A stretch of 64,000 bases of DNA. Origin: Drosophila miranda. Lineage: Eukaryota > Arthropoda > Insecta > Diptera > Drosophilidae. Below the pieces are notes generated by a model that did not search any database, was not told the origin of the DNA, and was given only the letters and a program-made list of their open reading frames with translations. Within the stretch, counting starts at the first letter, position 1, and the number at the start of each line of letters is the position of its first letter. Shown piece by piece: positions 29,444 to 40,537 of this stretch. The stretch lies in assembly GCF_003369915.1 (NCBI RefSeq), contig NC_046675.1, positions 28,830,001 to 28,894,000 of the forward strand. Direction: 5' to 3'. The position numbers and the translations under genes were made by a program.

Positions 29444-30712
29444 GCTTCCCAAAAACCGCGCTGCGCCACTGAGGTAAGCTTTTGGCTTAACGAAGGTTTC
29501 ATTTGACGAAGCGACAGCTTAAAGCTGGTTAGCAAGCTTGCAAGCGCGCTGCGCTCTTTGGCTTCGTTAAGTTGGGTTTTGTTGTTAATCAAAAGAGAGA
29601 TTTCTTTTTGTAAAAACAAATACAATTCATTCTACAAATTCTAAAAATTACAATCCAAACAAAAACTATGCATTAAAAGCTTTAGTTCTATAAGAACTTT
29701 ACTGAATATTTGATGACTCATACAGCTTTGACAGTGCTGCAAAACTCCAGATTATGGCAGCCAGCCACCCCTATGCTTCAATAAGACGTCACAGGTTTCT
29801 TCAACCCCTGCTCTCAGACAGCACACTGCCCACACAAAAAGGCACTCTTTCCGCGGAGAGCGCCTGCGCTGGTTTAACGATTTCCAAGCGGACCGAACAG
29901 AGGTAAAATAAAGTACCTCTGAGTGGAACTACGTTCTAGTATTGTTGTTTTCGCCCAGCCTGGGCATTGAAAGTGGCAAAATATTTGTAAGGGTTTTGAT
30001 TAAAAAGTAAGATAGTAATATGTAATAATACCAGTTAAGAATATACTTTGTATTTGAGAGTTGAGAACTTCCAAAAAGTGATATGAAACCAAAGAAAAGT
30101 AGAGTCATGTATGCTTTGAAAAAAAAAACAAATAGATAAGAAAACTCTTGGTGTGCTTCATGATGTTAAAATTAATATGAATGTAATTCTAATTGGAATG
30201 GAATTTTATGTGGATTTCCAAAAGAACATATTTTAATTCAAACTCGAAAAAAATGAAAAGATTAAGAAAAAGTGAACTCCAGTGAATATGCGGGGGCTGT
30301 GATGATTCATGCGTGCACCCAGGCACCCAGACGAGAGCACCCATATATGTACTTAGCGTGTGTGTGTATGGCAGGAAGAGTATCATCTCCCTCTCTATCT
30401 CTCTCTCTCTCTTTGACAACCTCAAGTAATGCAAATAACAACAAAACCCAACCATCATCAAGCATAACCTGGCAGCTGCTACCTACCTACTGCCGATGAA
30501 AAGAGCATACATTTGTGCGCAAAATCGATGTACGAAAATTTTTCACGTGCCACAAAAAAAAAACACTTAAAGCCAGTCACACAAGAAAAAGTTTTCCTAC
30601 CAATTTTCCTCGTACAAAATGTGACTAATTGTTATTCCACACAGCTACGCAGTAACTTCCAGAGGGAACAAAAATCTAAGAGAGGCTGAAGCCGCATCCG
30701 ACTCCATTAAAA
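29444..30712. other. Intergenic region between the Gld promoter and Syt4
   Basis: About 1.27 kb between divergent genes, presumably holding Syt4 5' UTR exons and promoter. An acceptor-like sequence (CCACACAG at about 30638-30645) precedes the Syt4 start exon. A (CT)n run lies at about 30389-30412. No reading frame is supported. Confidence 0.4.
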
Positions 30713-32617
30713 ATGGCTGAAGAATATATACCAGATGTCAGCATGATGGACACAAGTAAGTAACATATTGCATCTTTATTTGTGGGGTCCCCTTCAAAAT
30801 CTACTCATTAGGAAGTTTCTTTGAGGGTTGTGAGAAGTTTTTTTTTTGAAACTTTTCAATTCTCCCTAATGAATAATAAAATAAGGAAGAGAAAGGAGGG
30901 ACCTGGTTGATGTAACCTTTTTTTTATGGAAGGCCATACAAATAGAGGTGTGATTTTCTGTTAGTACTTAGACATGTAGGAGTTTTTATACAGTGGTGTT
31001 GAATTTTTTCAATTTATTCCCTAACATCTTGTGCTCTGTTTCCTTTTAGTTTTGCCCGCCATATTGGGACTGACGGCAGCTGCAGTCCTGTCGTCGGTGG
31101 CCTGCATCTGTGCTAAACAGATGCGCATTCGGAACAAGAAGCAGAACCATCATGATGCCTCATTCCCATTCCAACCGACCCGACGGCCGACCGCAGTTCG
31201 ATCGCCCAGCGGCCAGCCGCCGCATTATCTGAAGAAGTCTCCATCGCCAACGAACGGCAAGCAGATGGGTCTGCTGTCGCCCATGCAGGACCAGTCGACC
31301 TCACCGACCGCACCACCGAATATGAAATACACCGAAGAGGATGAGGTACCCATGCAGCAGGAACAACAACAACAACAACAGCAGGCTCAGCAGCATCAGA
31401 TGGGAAACAAGCTGACGGTTGTGGATGGAAACGGGATGAAGCAGTCGCTGCACAATCATCACCATTCGCCGGTGGAGACGATTGCCAATGGGAATGTGAC
31501 AATCACCTTGGACGACCATGCACTGACCAACGGCAAGGAGCTCGTGATAGCCGATCAGTATGGAAAACTGGGAACGATCTACTTCAAGTTACGCTATCTG
31601 GCCGAGAGGAATGCCTTGATGGTTTCGATCATTCGCTGCCGCGGATTGCCCTGCAAAGGCGGATCGGGCGGCACCGGCGACATACCCACTGGCATTAACG
31701 GACGCACACAGGCGGCCACCGATCCCTATGTGAAGCTGCAACTGTTGCCCGACAAGCAGCACAAAGTGAAGACCCGCGTGGTGCGGAATACCCGGAATCC
31801 AGTGTACGACGAGGACTTTACATTCTACGGCCTGAACATCAACGATCTGCAGAACATGTCACTGCACTTTGTCATACTCAGCTTCGATCGGTATTCGCGG
31901 GACGATGTGATTGGCGAAGTGGTCTGCCCATTGTCCTCCATTGAGATCGGTGACATTTCCAAGGAGGCCCTCTCCATCAGCAAGGAGATCCAGCCGCGCA
32001 GCCTAAAGATACGTGCCCAGGGACGAGGCGAGCTTCTGATCTCTCTCTGCTGGCAGCCGGCTGCCGGACGTCTGACTGTCGTGTTGCTCAAGGCCCGGAA
32101 TTTGCCCCGTATGGATGTTACAGGTCTGGCCGATCCCTACGTGAAGATCTATCTGTTGTACAATGGTCAGCGCATTGCCAAGAAGAAGACGCACGTAAAG
32201 AAGCGCACTCTGAGCCCAGTATTCAACGAGAGCTTCGCATTTGATATTCCCGCTGCTGAGGTGAGTCAGGAAACACTCGCACAAATGGGGAGAGGGGAGT
32301 TTTACATTACTCTAAACATGTAAATGTATTTTTGTTGACATTCCAGGGCACTGGCGCCAGTCTGGAGGGCGTCTCCCTGGAGCTGATGTTACTCGACTGG
32401 GATCGCGTGACCAAGAATGAGGTAAGTTCAGGGTTAAGGTCGGACTCGTTCTCTAACTAATGTCACACTAATTGCTTGGGTTCTTGTTGGGGCTTAGGTC
32501 ATTGGTCGCCTGGAGTTGGGTGGACCGACATCCAGCAGCACCGCCCTGAATCACTGGAACGAGGTGTGCAACTCCCCACGCCGCCAGATTGCCGAGTGGC
32601 ACAAATTAAACGAGTAA
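30713..32617 (+). CDS. Syt4: Synaptotagmin 4
   Basis: Exons 30713-30755, 31050-32260, 32347-32421 and 32498-32617 give 482 residues. A single transmembrane segment (about residues 14-35, [21 protein letters not shown]) is followed by a basic juxtamembrane stretch (KQMRIRNKK) and a Gln-rich linker. C2A lies at about residues 190-315 and C2B at about 330-475, ending in WHKLNE. In the C2A calcium loop the usual YDFD reads LSFD, the Asp-to-Ser change typical of Syt4/Syt11; C2B keeps its acidic loops. The protein sits on vesicles and, in flies, on postsynaptic vesicles that release retrograde signals at the neuromuscular junction. If the intron after 32260 is retained, the frame runs on for 20 residues and stops, which would lose most of the C2B end. 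Identity is firm from the near-perfect match to remembered Drosophila Syt4. Confidence 0.96.
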
Positions 32618-34300
32618 TTGAGATGCGTGCAACTACAACCACCGCCTGGAACGAGTGCAGCCCCGGCGCTGGCGCCATTTTTGGAGAAGAGAAGCCAAGC
32701 AGGAAAACGGACCCGAGAGTCATACGATTCATGAGTATGAGCTCGCTTGCTATTCATTTATGATTCGTTTTCTATATAGCATATAATTTTATATATTTTT
32801 TATTTTTATAATTTGTTAAAAATTTTGTTCCCTTAAAATCGCTTAAGTTTGTATGCGAGGCATACACCCAAAAAGAGATGTGGAGCAGAATTATAATTAT
32901 AATATTTACCAAAACCCAAAACCCCAAAAAAGTAAATTAAATGTATTAGAAAATGTTTAGGACATAAAAATGCATGTAAGTGTAAGATAACTCCACGACA
33001 TCTTAATCGTAATATATATAAAGGAAACAGGTCAACCTACGTATATATATATGTGTAATGGACACCGATTATGTTGCTGTATAGAACCTGAATTCTCCGC
33101 TTTATAAATCTGGATTGTTTGCTATTGTTTTCCATATCAATCGATTGAAGAATAACCATTAAATGTGCCCACCATGAAGACATTTGCATCGAGAAAATAA
33201 ATTGGATTTTCATGAAACAAAATATTAATCCCCAGGCATATAAATATGTATAATATATTTATGATATAATACCCCTAACTCTTAAGTATAATTCTTTGAG
33301 TACACTGTTTTTTCTCACTGTTTGTTTTTTTGCGGCTTTCTGTTCAATTGTAAAGAAATAATGATCCGAAACAGCACCGACAGAAAGCTCTCAAAGTGTC
33401 TCCAGATGGTAGATCGATCCAAAAAAAATTGCTTACTGCTTAACACTTTATACGTACGAATTCTTAAAAAATGAAAACATTAAAGATTAAAATAGATGAT
33501 GAAACCTAATTGAATCTAGAGACGGACACGCAGCTGAATGCTTAGCACCAAAAAGATACAAAAATCCACACACCCACAAACGAAAAAAACAAAAAAAGCG
33601 ACGGAAATTCACGAAGAGAAACCAAATAAAAACACAATACGATACAATAATTTAAGAAAAACATAGGACATGTAGAAAGCAAAAATACTTATAGCATATG
33701 TATTCTAGAGTATACATAAAACCCACGAATAGCTCAAAAACCGAACGCAATAATCACTCGAATGTGTATCTCTTGGCATTATTTATAAAGATCCCATCCC
33801 ACACAAAAACAAAGCATAGCTTGAAGAAAATGCGAGACACCACGTACTCCAGAGACTCCAGCGTACTGAATGCAAATTATGAACAACTTATACTATGATA
33901 GATCTATACAGACATCAGCCTGCGCTTTTACGTATATTTTGTAAGATGAATGCTCGAGCATGAACTCCCAATTATAGATGTATCTACATACTTACATACC
34001 GCATAAAGATATACAACCATAGAAAATATAACTTAAATTTGTGTCCACTCAAAACTTCAATTCGACTAAAAGGGAAAACAATAATTATTAATGGTGGCAG
34101 TAATCGATTCATATGTATGTCATGGAACCCCCAACTTACTCGTATATATGAGATGTGTATAATTCTATATTATAATGAAATAGTAATTGTAAGCAAACAA
34201 ACATCAAATGGTTAATTTCAGTAAATAAAAAACATATACAAAATACAATTGAGAAGAATCTTGCAATAAGAAAGCAATTTTCCATGTATATTGTAATTCT
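32618..34300 (+). other. Syt4 3' UTR and downstream intergenic DNA
   Basis: Very AT-rich sequence with several poly(A) signals (for example AATAAA near 33196 and 34225), which allows 3' UTRs of about 0.6 or 1.6 kb. No reading frame is supported. Confidence 0.45.
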
Positions 34301-34346
34301 CTACTGATTGCATACAGATTCCATCCTAAGTCGCGTATTCATCTCA

Positions 34347-34385
34347 TCTTATCAGTTCGTTTTTAGCTCTCGTCGTGATCGGACC
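34347..34385 (+). promoter_or_regulatory. Initiator-DPE core promoter of the modSP-like gene
   Basis: A TCAGTT initiator has its A (+1) at 34354. GGACC at 34381-34385 falls exactly at +28 to +32 and matches the DPE consensus RGWYV. CTTATC (a GATA factor site on the other strand) overlaps the start region at 34347-34352. No TATA box lies upstream. The predicted 5' UTR is 108 bases. Confidence 0.6.
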
Positions 34386-34461
34386 AATAATTCTGCTGCT
34401 CTGTTGTAAATTTTCAATTTTCTGTTATCTATATATTTTAGATAAAGCTACGATATCTGCT

Positions 34462-36396
34462 ATGAAAGTGATTACCGTTTTGTCATTTTTATGTCTCATA
34501 GGTAGGGTGGAATATGGAATAGTGCTTGCGAATATCTTGAATTGTGTTCTTGAATACCAAAGGTTATCATTATGCGGTTAATGACAGCTGGAATACACAT
34601 ATATTTATGTGCTGCTGTTCTTTAAATAGAGTTGCTGATAGAGAATTTTCAATGATTGCAATTATTTAACGTCCGTTTTTTCTTTAATGATTTCTCAAGG
34701 ATTCGCATTTCAATGCCTCACCAAAACCAATGAACCCATTCAGGAGATTCAGATATGCAATGGAATTATTGACTGCGTGGATAAAAGCGACGAAATGTTC
34801 GAGTTGTGTTTTCATAACACCTGCGATGATGAAAAATTATTTCGCTGTACCTACGGCGGCTGTTTGGACATAGCGAGAAAATGTGATCAAATCACTGATT
34901 GCTGGGATTCCAGTGATGAAAATCCATTGGAATGCCAGAACGATGAATACTTAAATGCACTTTACGATGAGATAGATAGGAGAGAAGACTGCGAGTGAGT
35001 CGGTAGGAGGGATAATTTGGGGATGTATAATGTCTGAATCCAATTAACTTCAGGGGCCAACTCAGTTGCCAGGAGAAGTGCGTAAACTGGAGTCAGGTGT
35101 GTGATGGCCAAATCGATTGCCAGGATGGTCTTGATGAGAATAGCACTCTGTGTTCAAAAATAGACTGTCCGCATCCATCATTCAGATGCCTCTATGGCGG
35201 CTGCATCAGTGCTGCTGCCTTGTGCAACCACATACCAGATTGCTTTGATGCCTCTGATGAGCTGCCAGGAATATGTGTCAAAATAATGGGGCAAGAGCTT
35301 CCAGTAGGGCCAGAAGTAGCAGGAGATACGCAGCAGGGTCTTACGCTTACGTGGGAGGTGAGGCACTGCAGGCTAGAGGATCAATCGGGATCCCTGATTG
35401 CGAAGAACTACGTGGGCAGCACCACCTATCAGAGCAATTCGACGGTTCGCGACCAGACCGTAGTGACTCTCAGTTGTTCCTACGGCCATGTCCTGATCGG
35501 GGAGCAGAAGAACATATGCATTGGCGAAAAGTGGCAGCACGAGCTGGCCAAATGCGTGCCCCACTGCGAGCAAACCGGCAATATCCTGCACGAGGGGCAG
35601 TGCACTCGCCAAGGACGCCTGATTGACTGTGATCAGGCCGTGCTGCCGATGGGGACCCGAATGGTAGTTTCCTGCAGCTCTGGCTATGAGGCGAATGAAA
35701 AGTCCGGTGTACAAGTGTGTCATGGAAATGGCAGTTGGGTCGTGGAGGAGGAGTTGCCCAAATGCGAACCCATCTGTGGTGTGTGGAAATTGAAGGACAA
35801 GGCCAAGGAGCAGGCCCCCCCATGGATGGTTAGCATTTTTCAGCGCGGCTCTGAGCCTCTGTTTGAGTTTCGATGCCTGGCCACCATTTTGTCACACTAT
35901 GTACTGATTACATCGGCGGAATGCTTCCAACATAAAACGATCAAGTTTGCCTCAGCCACAGAGCCAGTGCTCTATACGGTGGCCGAGGGCCAGGCCTATA
36001 CGAGCACGTTCTGGACAAACGAAGAACATGGCTACAAGCTCCACAACGTATCCTTTATACACAACGTCACGTAGGCGAGAAATATCCATACTTTAGCGAA
36101 ATCTAACATTCTGATCTTTCAGGGAAACTACTCATTCCTTGGCCTTGGTGCAGTTGTTGCAACCGATGGAATTTAGTGTGCGAGTGCGTCCCATTTGCCT
36201 GTCCAGTGAAACGCCCAGCAAATTGGTGGAGACTAATGGGACGAAGATGGGTGAGGCGTTCATCAGCGTTGATGAGTCCAATCGATACGAACTTACTCAA
36301 ATTTTGGCCAGCAAAACGGACAAGTATAACATAAGTGACTTCATTGAACCCATACGAAATTATATAGCCGAGTGCCAAGAGAGGGGAAACATTTAA
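34462..36396 (+). CDS. modSP-like secreted protein: four LDLa, two CCP-like modules, degenerate protease domain
   Basis: Exons 34462-34501, 34700-34994, 35054-36070 and 36123-36396 give 541 residues. A short signal peptide (MKVITVLSFLCLIG) precedes four LDL-receptor class A modules, each with the DxxDCxDxSDE-type calcium box (for example DGQIDCQDGLDENS). A CCP/sushi module and a second CCP-like Cys-rich module follow, then a trypsin-like segment. This is the domain order of modular serine protease (modSP), the apical protease of the Toll cascade. However, the catalytic His motif reads ITSAEC (Glu instead of His), the Asp region reads HSLALV without Asp, and the chain ends before any GDSGG motif. 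It is therefore a non-catalytic homologue, perhaps an adaptor or decoy in haemolymph; that role is inference. It is convergent with rn, and exons 2 (part) to 4 are repeated at 40538-41996. Confidence 0.82.
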
Positions 36397-36677
36397 TTCA
36401 CTTTATTATGGGTTGCGTTTTCGTGGTTACTCAGAAATCAATGTACATGTACAACTGAAGGAAACACACACCTACTATTGACAATTATACTCGTATATTG
36501 TATGTATTTATAGGCAATTGTTTAATGTTTCTATTTAAATGTGTTCCGATTTCGATTCGCTATTCACTTTGCTGCCTGGATCCATTCATTACATTGAGAT
36601 TGCATTCTTGAGTTAAACACTATCTATTAGTAGGTTATTTCTTGATAAATTTAAATTTAAATTACAATTACAATTAC

Positions 36678-36683
36678 TTTATT
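36678..36683 (-). terminator. Candidate rn/roe poly(A) signal, unit A
   Basis: AATAAA on the minus strand about 920 bases after the rn stop codon and about 280 bases beyond the modSP-like stop codon. The identical sequence recurs at 42278-42283. Use of this site would leave the two convergent transcripts nearly touching. Confidence 0.35.
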
Positions 36684-37601
36684 AAATAATACATTACATT
36701 TGATGTTGCTATACTCGTATTTTAGATTTAGTTTTTTAGTTTTTTGTCTGCCATTTAGTATGAATTTTTTATAGGACACATTCAGTTTGCTTAGTAACTG
36801 CTGTAAAAACGTTTTTTCCTCTCGCATCTACATATGTACGTCTGGTTTGTGGTTTGTTTGGTTTTTTCTTTAATTTTGATCACTTCAGTCTTTCCAAAAA
36901 GTATTACAACATCTCTATTTTCTTTTTTGCAATTGCCAACATATAATTAGAAAATGTATTAGTTCTTTCAAAATAGTTTTCTTGTATCTATCGCATAGTT
37001 CCATCTATAGTTGTAAACACATTTGATTTTCGTGAAATTTGTGTGTGCTCTTATATACTTACATATGTCGGAAAAGTTTCTTTCAGAAATCTTTCTGTAT
37101 TCAATACGGAAATACACCTAAACAAATATATAGTATATGTATGAATGTAAATTACGTTTTGGAATAAGTATCCTTTAGGTTCTATATATATGTACATATA
37201 TATCGGTTTTAGTTTGCAGTTGCTATTTGATTCAAGACTGCGAGATCCGTTTGTGCATTCAAATATAAATACATTTTCCATTCAATTCTATATTTACATA
37301 GTCTGCAATCGACGAGGTCTGTGGAAAAGAGAAGCTTTTGGATGGTTTAAAAGATTCAGAATCCGTATTTTTAGAGTCAGGAGTCATCTTATAAACTTAG
37401 GTATGGACGGTGTTATTCAAATAAGAATACGTATCGCTGGCCATTTACGAAAAACTTAAACCAAATATAAGATCTAAGTGTCGCTTAGGCGCTAAGACTA
37501 ACTACAAATCAATACTGTACAGGAATGCACGCCTCGTCAAATGATACAATTAATTTGAGTAGTAATGTGGATAATTACCAAACTTAAAAGTAGGACCCTA
37601 G
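36684..37601 (-). other. Probable rn/roe 3' UTR, unit A
   Basis: AT-rich sequence after the rn/roe stop codon with no supported reading frame on either strand. It is repeated almost unchanged at 42284-43201. The modSP-like 3' UTR must end within or just before this stretch. Confidence 0.4.
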
Positions 37602-40023
37602 CTACCCTTTCTCCTTCCCCGGACCGACACTCACGCCCAGCAGATGCTCCCCAGCCATCAGACCCGCCGGCTGGTGCGCATAGTTGCGGATCTGATGCAG
37701 CGAGATCAGCTGGTTGGGGAAGGCATTCGCATTGTTCTGGTTGACATTCTTATTGGGGAAACTGATGGCATCGTAGAGATAGGGTCGCTGGGCCATCGGA
37801 TGGTGGCTCAGCGAGTTCAAGTGCGGCGGCATTGAGTTGATTGGCGTAAAGGCCGAATTGCTGGTGGTTTTCGTCAGGGATGCGGCATCATATGGACCCA
37901 CAGCACTGGGTGTGGAGACTGTTTTGCAGAAAAGGAGAGCGACGTATGATGGGATGATTTCAAGAATTATCTATTAATGGGAGTTTGGTCTTACCTATAT
38001 CCTCCCTCACCGGATCGGGCATGCGATGCAACTCTGGTCCATGGCCATTGCTTTGGGCACTGTTTGGCGCCGTCGGCTGGACATAGTGCCCCTCCATGCT
38101 GTGCTGCGGTGGCGGCTGCTGCTGCTGCTGCTGCGGATGGTGATGATGCGGGGGCTGTTGCTGTTGCTGCTGTTGTGGCGGGACATGTTGCTGCGGTGGA
38201 ACTCCGTGTTGCGGATGATGGTGATGCGTCTGATGTTGCTGCTGCTGTTGCTGCTGTTGCTGTTGCTGCTGTTGTTGCTGCTGCTGTTGTTGCTGTTGTT
38301 GTTGCTGCTGCTGTTGCTGGTGCATCACTTCCATGGCATTGGCAGCGGCAGCCGAATCAGGGGTCACCTTTGGCCAGTAGCTACTCTCGCTGGGGGCTAT
38401 CGAAACCGGTGGCAGGCCCAGATTGTTGCGTTGGTGCTGGGCAGGATTGCTGGCCGTTGGAGGTCCCGTGGGTCCCCCTCCTGAACTGCCCGAAGCGGCG
38501 GCTGCAGCAGCGGCAGCAATGGCTGCTGCACTTCCCGGCGCAATCGGTGGCCGCTTGTCCGTGCGCTCTGCATGCTTCTGCATGTGCTTCGTCAGGTAGG
38601 TCTCCTGCGTGTACGACTTGCCGCAGTACTGGCAAATGTGTGTCTTCAGATGCTTGGACTCCTTATGCTTGGGTATGTGCTCCAGCAGCGAGGGCTCATC
38701 CGAGAAGCATTTGTAGCAGGAGTTGCACTTGAACGGCTTGTCCGTCTGGTGGCAGCGCGAGTGCGACTGCAGATTAGAGAGCTGGGAGAAGGCCTTCTGG
38801 CAGCCGGGATGGCGGCACTTGTACGGCTTGTCGCCCGTGTGGGTCCGTATGTGCTGCTGCAGGTGCGACAATTGGGTGAATTTTCGCTGACAGATCTCGC
38901 AGCGGTACGGCTTGATGCCCAAATGGATTCGCGTATGCTGCGACAGATACGACGAGTTGGCAAAGGCCTTTGAGCACTGGGTGCACTTGTACGGCTTGGC
39001 CTCCCTCATATGAATCTGGGTGTGCAGCTGCAGATCCGCCTTGGAGCTAAAGATCTGGAAAAAGCATAGAGCAGAGCAGAATAAAGGTAAGTTATGGGGA
39101 AATCAAAGATGGGCAGGGAATATTGTTGCTGTTTGAAGGAGAGTTTCGATTCTTAATTCTAGAAAATCTGCAAATAAAAGTTTATATTTCCCTCCCTTCA
39201 CCTTCGTATCCTTCACATCCAACTGTGTCATATGATGGGGCGAACTGGTGGAGGAGGAGATGCCATTACCAGGAGCCGCCGCTGTGGGTACAACACCTCC
39301 TCCGGCTATGACAGGTGCTACTCCTGCCACTCCTGGCACTGCCACTCCACCTGTATTCTGGCCATTCCTCTCATTGATAGTTGCATTCTGCATCCGGATG
39401 CCGCCATTGTCCACACTATTGCTCGTCACGATGATGTGTTGATTAGGATTCGGATAGATGCGTGACTTGCGACCACGTGTGGATCCCGTGGGAGTATTCC
39501 CGGTTGCCGTGGAGCTGCCGCCGCCGCCACCGCCGCCGCCACCGCCGCCGCCGCTGCTGCTGCTCACGACAGCATCGTTCACGTGCTTCTGGCTGTTGGA
39601 GCCCGTTATCGCGGAGGAGGGCACACCACTGCTCTCTAGAGTGGTTATGCTCGGCTTCGGCTGTTGCACCAGTGGCTCCACTCCACCGCCACTCAGGTGG
39701 TACTGATGCTGTTGCTGCTGGTGTTGTTGCTGGTGCTGCTGCTGCTGTTGCTGTGGCGGCGGTTGATGGTGAGGCTGGTGTGGCTGGTGTGGCTGTTGAC
39801 TATAGCTGAGAACGGAGCTCCTCAAATCGGCCGTATTCGAGAAGACACTAAGTGGACCCAAGGCCACTCGTTCGTTTAAACTGTTTCGCAAATGATCTAT
39901 GGATCTATGAACTGCATGGGAGTAATCTCCGCCAGCGGGTGGTATCTCCCCAATCAGGGGAGAATTGTGATGGTAATCGAGGCCCCCTCCAATGGGTCGA
40001 TATTCTATTAGACGTCCTTCCAT
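37602..40023 (-). CDS. rn: rotund/roughened eye zinc-finger protein, roe-type form, downstream copy (unit A)
   Basis: Minus-strand exons 40023-39202, 39054-37995 and 37918-37602 give 732 residues. The 274-residue first exon starts [14 protein letters not shown] and is rich in Gln, His, Gly and Ser. The second exon encodes the C2H2 zinc-finger array: a finger half ([11 protein letters not shown]), then [25 protein letters not shown] and a final HICQYC finger with H-K-E-C linkers, the signature of the rotund/squeeze family of nuclear DNA-binding factors. A poly-Gln tract (about 38232-38319) and His/Pro/Gln-rich stretches follow. The first exon joins in phase 0 to half of the first finger, which only the long rn form completes. 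This copy is further from the rn promoter than unit B and would be reached only after skipping or reading through unit B, unless its own roe promoter is used. It is intact. Confidence 0.85.
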
Positions 40024-40537
40024 TACACTTTTTATTTTATCACTTTTTTTTGTTGAATCTGGAGTATTTTTTAATTAATGGTCTAAGCACTTATGATATC
40101 TGAAAAATGAATTCACTTCAATCAGTTGGGTTACTTGGCGTATACCTGATATCGAAGATATTTCTCTTTTATTTTGAGATTTTTTACAACTTTTTTGATT
40201 TAAAGCAGAAAAACACAGGGGTTTTTTTGAGATCTGTTGAGTTCAAATATCGAAAAAATAATGAAAAAACAAACCAATTTTGACACAAAAAAAGTTTGAT
40301 AATTTTAAAAAGATTCCTAAAAACTTGTTATGACTGAAATAATACCTAACTTTGATATATTTTCGATAACATATTTTGTATGGTATCTTCATGATTCATT
40401 TAAAACTCAGTTACACTGCTCAAAGCTTCTTTGTACTTAAGTAGTTACTAAGAAAAATATATTGATGGCCCTTAAAAATAACCCAAATTCCTATGTATAT
40501 AGATCCATTAATATTCTTTCAAATCTCATATTTTTCT

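Larger units (their letters stand above)
34938..40537. repeat. Tandem duplication, unit A
   Basis: About 5.60 kb that recurs head to tail at 40538-46146. It starts inside exon 2 of the modSP-like gene, 57 bases before the donor, and ends about 514 bases upstream of the roe start codon. Differences from unit B are few: for example 35807 g/a, 36609 t/g, 38363 g/c, 39623 a/c, 39760 c/t, 39844 g/c and about nine in the last 400 bases, plus a 9-bp gap near 38027. No terminal inverted repeats or transposase were seen at the ends. Confidence 0.95.

Noticed and set aside
22155-29472. Scattered reading frames of 60-190 codons in the large Gld intron
   Set aside because: They are AT-driven, lack codon bias and known domains, overlap simple repeats, and have no consistent splice sites.
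37977-38732. Long plus-strand frames rich in Ala, Val or Leu opposite the rn zinc-finger exon (and their copies near 43577)
   Set aside because: They are antisense readings of CAG/CAA and GC-rich codons; no splice partners or family resemblance, while the minus-strand frame encodes clear C2H2 fingers.
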